Origin: Rhodopirellula europaea 6C
GTDB taxonomy: Bacteria; Planctomycetota; Planctomycetia; Pirellulales; Pirellulaceae
NCBI RefSeq assembly: GCF_000338295.1
Contig: NZ_ANMO01000154.1
Span: 46,655 to 110,654 of the forward strand
Length of the DNA stretch: 64,000 bases
Reading direction: 5' to 3'
This document shows positions 1 through 8,834 of the stretch, one piece after another. The notes beneath the pieces are model-generated. The model was not told the DNA's origin. It searched no databases and saw nothing but the letters and a program-made list of their open reading frames with translations. Made by a program: the position numbers and the translations under genes. The number at the start of each line of letters is the position of its first letter. Position 1 is the stretch's first letter.

Positions 1-231
1 ATCGCTGAAGTTGTGGGCCGCGTCGGACAGCAAGGCCACGCTGCCCGAGAAGATTCCCGCGATCACTTGGGCAACTGTCAGGAATTGATTCAGCAACACC
101 GACCAGAGCAATCTTGAATCGCTGACCGAGTCGAACTGACCAGCGGAAGTCAGGCCGTGATGGTGCAAGCTTCCACAGTTTTCGTGGTTCTCAGCCGATT
201 CGCCGGAATGGTTGTGATCGCAACTTCCCAT
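1..231 (-). CDS. Cation diffusion facilitator (CDF) metal exporter, N-terminal part, cut by window edge
   Basis: The 77 residues visible start at ATG 231-229. The N-terminus is rich in His and Cys (about residues 4-25) and is followed by a hydrophobic first membrane helix. The segment then reaches SDAAHNFSD (residues 69-77), which carries the HxxxD pair typical of membrane helix 2 in zinc-type CDF exporters of the CzcD/ZitB group. Such proteins export Zn2+ or related divalent ions across the inner membrane by proton antiport. The gene lies 23 bp downstream of a ZIP transporter on the same strand, so the two probably form a zinc-handling operon. Ion specificity is inferred. The C-terminal part is outside the window. 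Confidence 0.85.
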   Translation of the reverse strand, partial: MGSCDHNHSGESAENHENCGSLHHHGLTSAGQFDSVSDSRLLWSVLLNQFLTVAQVIAGIFSGSVALLSDAAHNFSD

Positions 232-254
232 GAGATTGATCCTGGGTAAGTGGA

Positions 255-1214
255 CTAGGGATTCACGTTTGGCACGTTGTTGCTATCGACGATCGAGGCA
301 GGTTGCCCGAGTGGAGCGATGGAATGGTTGTGGCCAGGCAAGCTTTCGATTCCAACGGCCAGGGCAACGCCGAGCAAGAGCGCGGTGGTCAACTTCAATC
401 GATCGTGGTCATGAAACGCGACTTCGGGAAGCAAGTCCGATAGCGAGATGCAGATAAAGAACCCGGCCGAGAGTGCCAGGCCCCATCCGAGCAAAGCTTC
501 CGTGTTGGCAAATTGGGTGGCACCAAAGTAAAACGCGATCGCGCCGATCGGGCAGGCCATTGAAAAGGTCAAGTTCACCATCGTGCGTTGGGCCGACGTC
601 CACCCGCCTTTGCTCATCACGGATGTGATCGCGAAAGCGTCCAGTGGCTTGTGTAGTGCGACGGCGAGGAAGGTGCCTAGTCCTGCTAGGCCCAACCACG
701 GCGAGTGTTGGGACTCCGCCGCGATGCTGGCTGCCAAGGCGACTCCGTCCATCAGCGTGTGAAGCCCCAAACCAAACAACATGCCGAGCCAACCGAGCGG
801 TTTGCTGCTGACGCGTTTGGCATTCGAATGAGAATGCGAGTGGCTGTGGTCATGATTGTGGTCACTCGGGTGATCATGATTGTGGGCGTGCCCGTGCTCA
901 TGACCGTGGTGATGATGATCGTGCGATTCGCCGTGGCCGTGCACGTGGGTGTGGAACGCGCGGAGCAGGATGAACATCGTGATGATGCCAACCAAGACGC
1001 CTCCGCCGGCCTGGGACGCGGAACTGATCTTGTGCAGTGAATGTGGCAACAAGTGCAGCATCGCGATCCCCAGCATCAACCCGGCGACAAAGCTCATCAA
1101 AAGCTGAGTTCGCAGGTGGGTCATCCGCACCAAAGATGGCAGCCATCCACCACTGACCGAAGCCGTGATGATGAGGACGCAGTACACCGCGAGCAGGGAT
1201 TCGGGGACAAACAA
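255..1214 (-). CDS. ZIP family divalent metal transporter
   Basis: This 319-aa membrane protein has a long His-rich cytoplasmic loop (about residues 88-130, a run of HxH and DHNHD units). The ZIP helix signatures follow it: [13 protein letters not shown] and [11 protein letters not shown], which match the metal-binding HxxxD/HxxxE helices 4 and 5. ZIP proteins import Zn2+, Fe2+ or Mn2+. The start is TTG at 1214, the only usable start before the first membrane helix. It sits 39 bp after an ABC permease gene and 23 bp before a CDF exporter gene on the same strand. Specificity cannot be read from the sequence, but the pairing with a CDF protein suggests zinc. Confidence 0.9.
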   Translation of the reverse strand: MFVPESLLAVYCVLIITASVSGGWLPSLVRMTHLRTQLLMSFVAGLMLGIAMLHLLPHSLHKISSASQAGGGVLVGIITMFILLRAFHTHVHGHGESHDHHHHGHEHGHAHNHDHPSDHNHDHSHSHSHSNAKRVSSKPLGWLGMLFGLGLHTLMDGVALAASIAAESQHSPWLGLAGLGTFLAVALHKPLDAFAITSVMSKGGWTSAQRTMVNLTFSMACPIGAIAFYFGATQFANTEALLGWGLALSAGFFICISLSDLLPEVAFHDHDRLKLTTALLLGVALAVGIESLPGHNHSIAPLGQPASIVDSNNVPNVNP

Positions 1215-1253
1215 GGCAATTGCCGAAGCGGGGTACGGACGCGGCGAAACGTT

Positions 1254-2825
1254 TCAATCTACGCCTTTGCTTGAACGACGCAAGTGGAGTCGCATGGCCA
1301 GGATCGCTCCGCACAGCAGGATTACTATTCCCGTGTGAACCATCGCCAGCGATGCCTCCTGGTATCGGGCTCCGCTGTGCAGCAATCCGAACAATCGAGT
1401 GCCCGTTGTCGTCACGCCGGGGGGCAAAACCGGCATCGCGGCTGGCACGTCGCCCGCCGAGACGATCGCCACCGCCAATGCGGCAACACCCAATCCGCGT
1501 CGCAGCAAAGGGATCTCCAGGTGCCACCATCGCCAAACGACCGAGCCATCCATTTGCCCGGATTGCCAAGTGGCATCATCAATGCCGTCGTAGGCATTTC
1601 GAAGAATCCCGTAGGCGACCAGAACGCTTCGCACGCCAACCGCAATCAGCGTCGGCACCAACGTGTGCGTCGCGAGCCGGTCCAGCCCCGCGAAAGGAAG
1701 TCGGAAAAAAGCCGCGACAGTCATTCCAATGACCGGGCCGGGCACGAGGAACAGCATCGTTCCCAACACATCGACGACTAATCCAACCGGCTTGGATGAG
1801 CGTGCCAGACGAGCAAGGCTCATTGCGATTGGCACTGATAGGATGACAGAGAAAAGAGCGAGCTGAATGGTCCAGGCAATCTCTTCGCGAAAGAGCTTGG
1901 GAGCTTCGGCGATTGCGCGGACGGATGATTGCCAGCGGAAGGTCGCCTGTCGTTGGCCGTCTACCACTTCGACCGCGTGGCCGGTTTGGATGATCAATCC
2001 GGCAAGTGGCAGGATCAACAACAGCGTGCAAGCGATCACGACTGCCATCGCGATCAAGCGAACTCCGCCTGATGCTGTATCTGTCGTTGTTGATGACACA
2101 TCGACTGGCTCAGCATCCCAATTGGACGCGACTTTCCATCGACGACGCTGCAGCCAAAACCACAGGAAGGTTGGAATGCCACCGACCACCATCGGCACCA
2201 GCGTGGACACCAGCACGGACGTCGTGTTCGGATCCACCGAGTAGAATAGGTAGAACTGATCGGCGACGGTTCGGACGCTGTGCAAATCCGCGACGCTCAT
2301 TTCGGTCGACGCAAGCACCATCACACCGATCGCCGACGCAATGATCCATGGCAATGCGATTGGCAATCGCACACGCCACCAGCTTTGGCCGGGTGAGAAG
2401 TCCAAGGCGGCCTGTTGAATCGCGACGGAAGAAATTCGACGCGTCGCCCAGACCGTTGCCAATGACACCAAGGCGACTCCATGCATCCCATGGATCCAGC
2501 CGACCCAGCCCAGGTTGCCTCCCGTCATCGTTGTAACCAACCATCCGAATTTACCAGCGGTTGATTCCCAGGCTGCCGCCAACAAGATCAGGGGCATCGC
2601 CAAAGTCACGAACGCGAAAAACGTCCAGGTTCGAACCAGCCAATGATTCGGTCGCAATTGGCTGACAAAAAACGCGGTGGGCACTCCGATCAAAACCGCG
2701 ATCCCGGCTGACACCAGCATCAATTCGATCGTCGTTGTGATCGCGGTCGCCCAATCATCGGCAAATGTCGGATCGGGGGCCGGCAATCCGGGCGGAACCA
2801 ACGCTGCGAGCGGAATATTGGGCAT
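1254..2825 (-). CDS. Two-domain ABC transporter permease (FbpB/ThiP type)
   Basis: About 523 aa with two tandem binding-protein-dependent permease domains, each ending in an EAA-like loop (ALDFSPGQSWWRVRLP about residue 175 and DGSVVWRWWHLEIPLL about residue 440). This fused 12-helix layout is typical of ferric-iron (FbpB) and thiamine (ThiP) permeases. The frame is open to 3140, but a start beyond 2921 would run into the divergent aarF-like gene. I chose ATG 2825, which leaves a 94-bp divergent promoter region; ATG 2921 is the alternative. No periplasmic binding protein or ATPase gene is visible next to it. Its position before ZIP and CDF genes on the same strand suggests metal transport, an inference. 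Confidence 0.8.
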   Translation of the reverse strand: MPNIPLAALVPPGLPAPDPTFADDWATAITTTIELMLVSAGIAVLIGVPTAFFVSQLRPNHWLVRTWTFFAFVTLAMPLILLAAAWESTAGKFGWLVTTMTGGNLGWVGWIHGMHGVALVSLATVWATRRISSVAIQQAALDFSPGQSWWRVRLPIALPWIIASAIGVMVLASTEMSVADLHSVRTVADQFYLFYSVDPNTTSVLVSTLVPMVVGGIPTFLWFWLQRRRWKVASNWDAEPVDVSSTTTDTASGGVRLIAMAVVIACTLLLILPLAGLIIQTGHAVEVVDGQRQATFRWQSSVRAIAEAPKLFREEIAWTIQLALFSVILSVPIAMSLARLARSSKPVGLVVDVLGTMLFLVPGPVIGMTVAAFFRLPFAGLDRLATHTLVPTLIAVGVRSVLVAYGILRNAYDGIDDATWQSGQMDGSVVWRWWHLEIPLLRRGLGVAALAVAIVSAGDVPAAMPVLPPGVTTTGTRLFGLLHSGARYQEASLAMVHTGIVILLCGAILAMRLHLRRSSKGVD

Positions 2826-2919
2826 AAAGGGAAGGTTTTCGAGGCCGAAAATTCGTCCTGCTCGACGATTTGCCAAGCCTGCGATCACAATGGAGCGACC
2901 AACACTTTCACGGAATCTC

Positions 2920-4626
2920 ATGAAGCTGACATCGATCCCCCAGTTGTACCGCAATCTGCGCCGAGGACGCGAGATCCTGAGGGTGCTGCGCCGGTACGGA
3001 TTGGCGGACTGGATCAGTCGCACAAGACGTTTGCCGCTGCAGAACTGGATCAAGGATCGTTCGGGCGTTCCGCTGACGCAATACACACGATCGCAACGCA
3101 TTCGGATGGCGATCACCGAGTTGGGGCCAACGTTCATCAAAGTTGGTCAGGTCCTCGCGGCCCGACCTGACTTGGTCGGCAACGAAATCGCGGAAGAGTT
3201 GAAACAGCTTCGCAACGAAGTTTCACCCGACAGCATGGAAGTCGTCGAAGCAACGTTGGCCGAAGAGCTCGGTCCGAACTTCCGCAAACACTTCCGACAC
3301 ATCGAACCGGTGCCGCTCGCGACCGCCTCGATCGGACAAGTCCACCGTGCCGAGTTGATGGACGGCCAGCGAGTGGTGTTGAAGGTCCAGCGTCGCGGCA
3401 TCGAGAAAATGATGCGCGAGGATCTGGATGTTCTCGAGGGCTTGGCCCAATGGGCCGACCACGTCGAGTCGCTTGCTATCTGGGGACCATCGGACATGGT
3501 CCGGCAACTGATGCCGATGATCCTTCGAGAGTTGGATTTCAATCGCGAACGCAGCAACCTGAAGCAGTTCGCTCAGATCTTGGAGGCGGACAAAGCCGAA
3601 ATCGTCATTCCATCCGTGTTCGACCAACTGTGCACGCGACGCGTCTTGGTGATGGAAGAGATGGTTGGCGAGCCATTGGCAAAAGTGTTTGAGCGTGATG
3701 ATCGCACGTCCTCTGGCGAGTCAAACGAGATAACTCGTGCGGACTTGCCTCCCGAACTGGGCCGAACGCTTGCTCGAACGTATCTGCGAATGGTGTTCGA
3801 GGATGGGTTCTTTCATGCCGATCCGCACCCCGGCAACTTGTTTTGCTTGAAAGACGGTCGTTTGGCAATTCTCGATTTTGGGATGACCGGACGCATTGAT
3901 GAAGCGATGCGTGAGTCGATTGAAGAGATGTTGGCGGCCATCAACGCGGGAGACTGTCGAAGGCTGACGCGTTTGATTCGTCGCGTGGGCAACCCGCGAG
4001 TCGACTTGGATCAATCCGCATTGGAAATCGATGTGGCTGATTTTGTGGACACGTATGGCCGGCAAACGCTCGACCGTTTTGATTTGTCCGGGGCATTGAA
4101 TCAACTCAGCGAAATTCTTCACCGGCATGGGATCGGTTTGCCCAATCAGTCGGCACTGCTGCTGAAAATGCTGATCTCATTGGAAGGAACACTTCGCGAA
4201 ATTGGCGTTGGGTTCGATTCGCTTGATATCGTTCGCTCCTATCTTCGCCGCGTGATGATTCGCCGTTTAACTCCGGCACGGCGACTTCGGCAAGCCCGAC
4301 GGATCTATCTGGAGAGCGAAGCGTTCATGGAGAACGCGCCAGAGCAATTGCTGTCGTTGATGAACCAAGCTCGACTGGGGCAGTTGCAGGTGCGTTTGGA
4401 ACCCAAGCGTTTTGCGCCGGTGGTCAACCGTTTGGTCGTTGGCTTGATGACCAGTGCGGTTTTCCTTGGGTCGGCGCTAATGCTGTCCTACGAGGTTTCA
4501 CCGGTGCTGTTCCCCGATCAGCCAATGTTCGGGATCCAACGAGTCAGTATCCTGGGACTGGTGGGATTGATCGCCAGTTTCAGCGTGATGGTCGCTCTGT
4601 GCCTCGCGATTTTGCGAAGCGAGTAG
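2920..4626 (+). CDS. AarF/UbiB family ABC1 atypical kinase
   Basis: This 568-aa protein has the ABC1/UbiB hallmarks in order: the KxGQ element (TFIKVGQVLAARPD, about residue 69), an alanine-rich nucleotide loop (ATASIGQVH, about 130), HADPHPGN (about 300) and DFGM (about 320). Two hydrophobic helices at the C-terminus (about 500-565) should anchor it in the membrane. Family members support ubiquinone and other isoprenoid lipid metabolism through ATPase activity. ATG 2920 was chosen because the open frame upstream to 2677 is antisense to the permease gene and has no family similarity. The gene diverges from the ABC permease. Confidence 0.92.
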   Translation: MKLTSIPQLYRNLRRGREILRVLRRYGLADWISRTRRLPLQNWIKDRSGVPLTQYTRSQRIRMAITELGPTFIKVGQVLAARPDLVGNEIAEELKQLRNEVSPDSMEVVEATLAEELGPNFRKHFRHIEPVPLATASIGQVHRAELMDGQRVVLKVQRRGIEKMMREDLDVLEGLAQWADHVESLAIWGPSDMVRQLMPMILRELDFNRERSNLKQFAQILEADKAEIVIPSVFDQLCTRRVLVMEEMVGEPLAKVFERDDRTSSGESNEITRADLPPELGRTLARTYLRMVFEDGFFHADPHPGNLFCLKDGRLAILDFGMTGRIDEAMRESIEEMLAAINAGDCRRLTRLIRRVGNPRVDLDQSALEIDVADFVDTYGRQTLDRFDLSGALNQLSEILHRHGIGLPNQSALLLKMLISLEGTLREIGVGFDSLDIVRSYLRRVMIRRLTPARRLRQARRIYLESEAFMENAPEQLLSLMNQARLGQLQVRLEPKRFAPVVNRLVVGLMTSAVFLGSALMLSYEVSPVLFPDQPMFGIQRVSILGLVGLIASFSVMVALCLAILRSE

Positions 4627-4690
4627 GCAGACCACTTCGCCAAAAACAGACTTGGTGGATTTTTCGCGAAGAATCTCGAAGCAGTGGGCT

Positions 4691-5102
4691 TTAGGCAGGT
4701 ACGCAGGTGTCATCGGGTATGTGAGCCGTTTGGCGTTCGCCACGGTTCCCACGCTTAACTGGGGTTATTGCTGGACATTTAAAACTGGAGGTTTGACACG
4801 GAAAATGCGGCATTCGTTTTTGTTCTGTCCTACGCCCCAACGGGGCAGCTCTAAGATAGCCCCAGGCATCGCCTGGGGTTTCGTTCCCCGAAACCCGCTA
4901 GGACTGCCCCCTTTGGGGCTTTGCAATCTTGGTCTTGGCATAACCCAGGGCGTTGCCCTGGGCTGGCATAGGGCTGCCCCGTTGGGGCGAAGTCGTGAAA
5001 CAAAACCTGCGAAAGTTGAATCCGCTGCAACAACAACTTTTTGAAAGCCTAGGCGAACGCCAAACGGCTTACTTACCCAAAGACTCCTGACTACCTGCTT
5101 AG
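4691..5102. repeat. Intergenic element with about 51-bp imperfect terminal inverted repeats and nested palindromes (MITE/REP-like)
   Basis: The left end (4691-4741) and right end (5052-5102) are inverted copies of each other. The inner 18 bp (4724-4741 and 5052-5069) match perfectly and the outer parts match with a few differences. Inside are short palindromes: CCCCAACGGGG near 4837, a CCCAGG...CCTGGG pair near 4861-4877, CCCAGGGCGTTGCCCTGGG near 4945 and CCCCGTTGGGG near 4978. No coding frame in it resembles a protein. It fills most of the gap between the aarF-like gene and the next gene. The size and structure fit a non-autonomous mobile element, an inference. Confidence 0.65.
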
Positions 5103-5145
5103 GTTAAGAAATTCCACCCACCAACATTCGACTCGAGGCGAACAG

Positions 5146-6264
5146 ATGAAGACGAAGAAACATCGCGGATCGTTCATGCTTCGCTTCATGGTCTTTGGAT
5201 TCAGCGTCGCGGTGGGGCTGCTCGCGTTTTGGTTGCTCGGTTACATCGTTCGCGACATCGATCGCGTGCAAGGGCCGAACTACAGCCGGATGCTGGAGGA
5301 CGGATTGCCGCAAGAGTTGCAGGACGAACGGCAAGTGCTCGCCGCGGAGTTGGTGGATCTGAAACAGCAGATTGTGTCGACCGAACGACGTCGGCAACTG
5401 ACGACGCAAACGACTCGCGATTCGCAGCAGACGATCAATCAGTTGCTGGAACTCAAACGCAACGCGGATGAGAATGCAACGTCTTTGAGCGATGGTCAAC
5501 AATCGGCACTCACGGATAGTCTGCAATTGTTTTTGGCGAATCAAAGCCAAACGCAAACACTCAATGCTGAACTATCCAATCTCAATGACCAACTGGACGA
5601 TATCGAGCAGCAGCAACGAGAGAACGAAGAAGCCATCACGCGAGCCAGTCGCCCGATTGCGGATGAGTACGATGAGCTTGCGGAACAGCATCAATGGAAA
5701 CTGGCTGCGTACAAACTCGCGTTGTTAATCCCGTTGTTGCTTGTTTGCGGTTGGTTGTTTGTACGTCACGCCGGCGGCACCTATGCGATGCTGGTGTATG
5801 CAATCAGCGGTGCGGTGGCCGCTCGGGTTCTGCTCGTGATGCACGATCACTTTCCCGCGATCTACTTCAAGTACATCCTGATTTTGCTGTCGTTGGCGAT
5901 TGCGACGGGAGTCTTGGTGCGGTTGCTGAGGCTGATTGCCAAACCCAGTCGCGATTGGTTGCTTCGCCAATACCGAGAAGCATACGCACATTTCTTCTGC
6001 CCAATATGCGACTACCCGATCCAACGTGGCCCACTGAAATTCGCGGTGTGGACGCGGCGAAGTTTGAAGAAACGAACTCCCGTCACGGTCGATGGCGATG
6101 TGGCCACATTCGATCAACCGTACACCTGTCCGTGCTGCGAAACGACGCTCTTTCACGCTTGCGAGAAGTGCGGTGGAGTCCGTCACTCGCTCTTGCCTGC
6201 CTGTGAAAAGTGTGGCGTCGGTTCCGTGGTTGAGCGAGATGTCGCGGAGGAAAGTCAGGATTGA
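5146..6264 (+). CDS. Membrane protein with coiled coil and C-terminal zinc-ribbon region, unknown function
   Basis: This 372-aa protein has one N-terminal membrane helix (about 10-30), a long Gln/Glu-rich coiled-coil region (about 50-175) and three further helices (about 185-265). The cysteine-rich tail carries CPICDYP (about 285), CPCCETTLFHACEKCG (about 325-340) and PACEKCG (about 353). The paired CxxC knuckles indicate at least two zinc sites, probably cytoplasmic. I recognise no named family. A GAGG lies shortly before ATG 5146. The last 10 bases overlap the end of the convergent deaminase gene. Confidence 0.75.
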   Translation: MKTKKHRGSFMLRFMVFGFSVAVGLLAFWLLGYIVRDIDRVQGPNYSRMLEDGLPQELQDERQVLAAELVDLKQQIVSTERRRQLTTQTTRDSQQTINQLLELKRNADENATSLSDGQQSALTDSLQLFLANQSQTQTLNAELSNLNDQLDDIEQQQRENEEAITRASRPIADEYDELAEQHQWKLAAYKLALLIPLLLVCGWLFVRHAGGTYAMLVYAISGAVAARVLLVMHDHFPAIYFKYILILLSLAIATGVLVRLLRLIAKPSRDWLLRQYREAYAHFFCPICDYPIQRGPLKFAVWTRRSLKKRTPVTVDGDVATFDQPYTCPCCETTLFHACEKCGGVRHSLLPACEKCGVGSVVERDVAEESQD

Positions 6265-6704
6265 GTTGGTAGACCGATGTCTTCATTCCAAAGCGTCGGG
6301 TTGTCTCGAATGAAGGTCCGCATCAGCTCGATGCAATTTGGATCATTGATGATCTGTAGGTCGACTCCACGACTGCGTACGTAGGACTCCGGTCCTCGAA
6401 ACGTTTGGTTTTCGCCGACGATGATCCGTGGGATTTTGTAGAGCAGGGCGGCACCGCTGCACATGTCGCAAGGAGACAATGTCGAATACAGCGTGGATCG
6501 GGAGTAGTCGTTGGCGGTCAGTCGGCCAGCACGTTCCAAGCAATCCATTTCGGCGTGCAGAATCGAACTGCCACTTTGAATGCGGCGGTTGTGACCGCGG
6601 GAAACGATTTCATCGTCGATCACCAGCACGGAACCGATCGGGATTCCGTGTTCGTTCAGCCCCTGGCGTGCTTCGTCTAGAGCGGCTTGCAAGAACGGAT
6701 CCAT
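6255..6704 (-). CDS. Cytosine deaminase, yeast FCY1-like
   Basis: This 149-aa protein matches the yeast cytosine deaminase layout over its full length. It has a catalytic HAEMDCLERAGR (zinc His plus the Glu proton shuttle, about residue 50), SPCDMCSGAALLYKIP (two zinc Cys, about 80), VGENQTFRG after it, and a C-terminal tryptophan/EDIG segment like the fungal enzyme (158 aa). The predicted reaction is cytosine to uracil plus ammonia, in pyrimidine salvage. The frame is open upstream to 6827, but ATG 6704 gives the family length. It diverges from the esterase gene. Confidence 0.88.
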   Translation of the reverse strand: MDPFLQAALDEARQGLNEHGIPIGSVLVIDDEIVSRGHNRRIQSGSSILHAEMDCLERAGRLTANDYSRSTLYSTLSPCDMCSGAALLYKIPRIIVGENQTFRGPESYVRSRGVDLQIINDPNCIELMRTFIRDNPTLWNEDIGLPTQS

Positions 6705-6825
6705 CGTTGGGACGCTCGATCGTGGAAGGGAACTTGGGGAGTGTTGCGTTGTCGGAACAACGGTCGCAACTCGGAATAGTATAGTGGTGCTTCCCCACCG
6801 AATATCCCCGCCCTGGACATTGCTC

Positions 6826-7815
6826 ATGCGTCACATTGTGTGTTTGGTTCTCAGTTTCTCGTTGCTTGCGGGAACCGCCTCATTCGCGGAGGCACCTCAG
6901 ACGCAGTCAGTGGACAAGTCGCCGTCCCAAGCTGACAAGAAGAACACAACGCGAAAACCGAGAAAGAAAAAGCCAGCTCCGTTCGCGTGGGTGAATCCCA
7001 TTCCCAAACAACGGCAACACTCGTCGCTCAAACACGGAACCTTCCAAAGCCCATCGCTGAAGCACGAAGTTGGCTACGCAATTTTATTGCCGCCGGGATA
7101 CACCGATGGTGAACCGGACAAACGATTTCCCGTTGTCTATTACTTGCATGGCGGGCGACCGGGCAGCGAATCGAAGTCCATCGCCTTGGTTCCGCAGATG
7201 CATTCGGCAATGGAATCAGGGCAAGTTCCGGGCATGATCTACGTTTTTGTCAACGGCGGTCCGGTCAGCCACTACAACATCCCCGGCGAACCAACCAAGC
7301 AGGGTGCGGACGTGTTCATCAAAGAACTGATCCCACACATCGACGATACCTATCGAACGATCGCTGATCGTGAGCACCGCGGAATTGAAGGGTTTTCACA
7401 GGGCGGTCGTGGAACAATGCGGCTGTCGCTTCGTTACCCGGATTTGTTTTGCAGTGCTGCAGCGGGCGGAGGCGGTTATGAAACCGAACGCAAGATCAGC
7501 GAGTCGGGCGGTCGCGAGTCAGCGACGCTTGTCTTCGCAGAAGGTGACAACGCTTGGGATTTGGCACGAGCCTATTCCAAGGCGAAAACACCCGAGGTTG
7601 ACTGGATGATTTACGTCGGGACCAAAGGTTTCAACTATCAGGACAACTTGGAATACATGGCTTTCTTGAAATCACTGGAGATTCCATTTGAAAGCATTGT
7701 TGTTCCGGATGTGCCTCACTCGGGATTGAAAATTTACGAGCAGCGATGTGTTGATCTGATGCGATTCCACGCCGCGAATTTTGGACTGCTTGATACCGCG
7801 ATCAAGGATGAATGA
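6826..7815 (+). CDS. Secreted alpha/beta-hydrolase esterase (esterase D/feruloyl esterase-like)
   Basis: This 329-aa protein begins with a signal peptide (hydrophobic LVLSFSLLAGTASFAEA). An alpha/beta-hydrolase domain follows with YYLHGG (oxyanion region, about residue 105), the nucleophile elbow GFSQGG (about 188), an acidic candidate at FAEGDNAWD (about 238) and catalytic His in VPDVPHSG (about 300). Related proteins hydrolyse ester-linked acyl or feruloyl groups on polysaccharides. ATG 6826 was chosen because it places the signal peptide at the N-terminus; the frame is open to 6784. A hairpin 30 bp after the stop may end the transcript. Confidence 0.85.
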   Translation: MRHIVCLVLSFSLLAGTASFAEAPQTQSVDKSPSQADKKNTTRKPRKKKPAPFAWVNPIPKQRQHSSLKHGTFQSPSLKHEVGYAILLPPGYTDGEPDKRFPVVYYLHGGRPGSESKSIALVPQMHSAMESGQVPGMIYVFVNGGPVSHYNIPGEPTKQGADVFIKELIPHIDDTYRTIADREHRGIEGFSQGGRGTMRLSLRYPDLFCSAAAGGGGYETERKISESGGRESATLVFAEGDNAWDLARAYSKAKTPEVDWMIYVGTKGFNYQDNLEYMAFLKSLEIPFESIVVPDVPHSGLKIYEQRCVDLMRFHAANFGLLDTAIKDE

Positions 7816-7846
7816 TATCGGTGGCTTCGTTTGCAAAATGAAAGAC

Positions 7847-7877
7847 GGGTCACCGAAGCGTCTTGCTTCAGTGACCC
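7847..7877. terminator. Hairpin downstream of esterase gene, possible terminator
   Basis: GGGTCAC (7847-7853) pairs with GTGACCC (7871-7877), and the stem is extended by GAAGC/GCTTC around a short loop. There is no clear T-run on either strand, so it may act with Rho or only protect the 3' end. It lies between convergent genes. Confidence 0.5.
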
Positions 7878-8033
7878 GCGATTGGTTTGTGTCGAAGTAA
7901 AACGTTTGTCGTACTTCACCCTCGTCCATGAGGTTCATTCCATGAGGTTCAATAGCAACTCTTGAATGCAAGCTTCTTGAACACAAACCTTGAGTGCGAG
8001 TGATGATGTGCATGAATAATATCTGCGAACTGG

Positions 8034-8834
8034 CTAGCAGGCCAATGGTTTGATGCTGTTGTCATCGGATTGGATGTACTGAAGCAGGCCGTCTGTATTG
8101 AGCGGCTTTGCAAACCAGCGATCGAACCCGTTTGGACCTTCCGCGATTCCATAGTCGCAGGGAGGCTTTCCGCTGGTCGCGACAATGCGAATGTTCTTTG
8201 ACGCTTCGCATTGTCGCAATTGTCGGATCGTTGAAGCACCGTCACCGTCCGCCATTTGCATATCCAGCAGGACGTAGTCAGGTGATTCGTTGGTGTCCAG
8301 ATAGCTGATCGCGGCATTGCCACTTGCAACGCAATCGACAACGCAGCCACGCATGGAGAGGATGCCAGCCAGCAATTCTCGTTGGTCGGGGTCGTCTTCG
8401 ACCAGCAGCAGTTTGACCGAGCTTTGAAGGTTTGGGTTTTCCATCTGTGCGTCGATGGCTTCAGAACGTTTTCCGAAGTGTTGCTCGATACAATCGAGTT
8501 GATGAATCACCTTCGAGAACGTTCGATCTGCCGCCTCTTTCAGCCCCGCATTCATTTGCTGGCGGTAGAGCTGGAGCCCCAAGTTCAGCGTGTTCAAATG
8601 ATTACGAAGCTGGTGGACTTCACGCTGCACATTCCCAAAAGCCTGCTCAAAACTTGGGAAATCGATAGCTTTTTCAACTGCCCCGTTGAATAGCTCTTTT
8701 CGAAGGATGCGAATCTCGGGCGGCGCGTCGATTCCGATCGTGGCGGTTCTTGCAGAAGACCGCGTGACATTGACCGTGATTCCCAAGCCTGGAAATACGA
8801 TGGCTTCGCCCGGTTTACGTGATAGTAACAACAT
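8034..8834 (-). CDS. CsrA domain fused to a helical DHp-like segment and a response-regulator receiver domain
   Basis: This 266-aa protein has three parts. Residues 1-50 are a CsrA/RsmA RNA-binding domain: it opens MLLLSRKPGEAIVF, has TIGIDAPPEI, and keeps the RNA-contacting Arg equivalents (R6 and R45 in IRILRKELF). Residues 62-125 are helical and contain VHQLRNHLNTLNLGLQL, which resembles a histidine-kinase H-box with candidate His74. Residues 140-260 are a receiver domain with acidic pair D147/D148, phospho-acceptor D191 in YVLLDMQM, the Thr/Ser of VATSG, and Lys in WFAKPL. ATG 8834 is favoured over upstream starts because it begins exactly like free CsrA and is preceded by GGAG at good spacing. 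The predicted role, a phosphorylation-controlled translational regulator, is inference. No partner kinase is adjacent. Confidence 0.88.
   Translation of the reverse strand: MLLLSRKPGEAIVFPGLGITVNVTRSSARTATIGIDAPPEIRILRKELFNGAVEKAIDFPSFEQAFGNVQREVHQLRNHLNTLNLGLQLYRQQMNAGLKEAADRTFSKVIHQLDCIEQHFGKRSEAIDAQMENPNLQSSVKLLLVEDDPDQRELLAGILSMRGCVVDCVASGNAAISYLDTNESPDYVLLDMQMADGDGASTIRQLRQCEASKNIRIVATSGKPPCDYGIAEGPNGFDRWFAKPLNTDGLLQYIQSDDNSIKPLAC

Noticed and set aside
2677..2919. N-terminal extension of the AarF-like frame
   Set aside because: It is antisense to the ABC permease, has no family similarity and would be an unnatural start; ATG 2920 fits the family.
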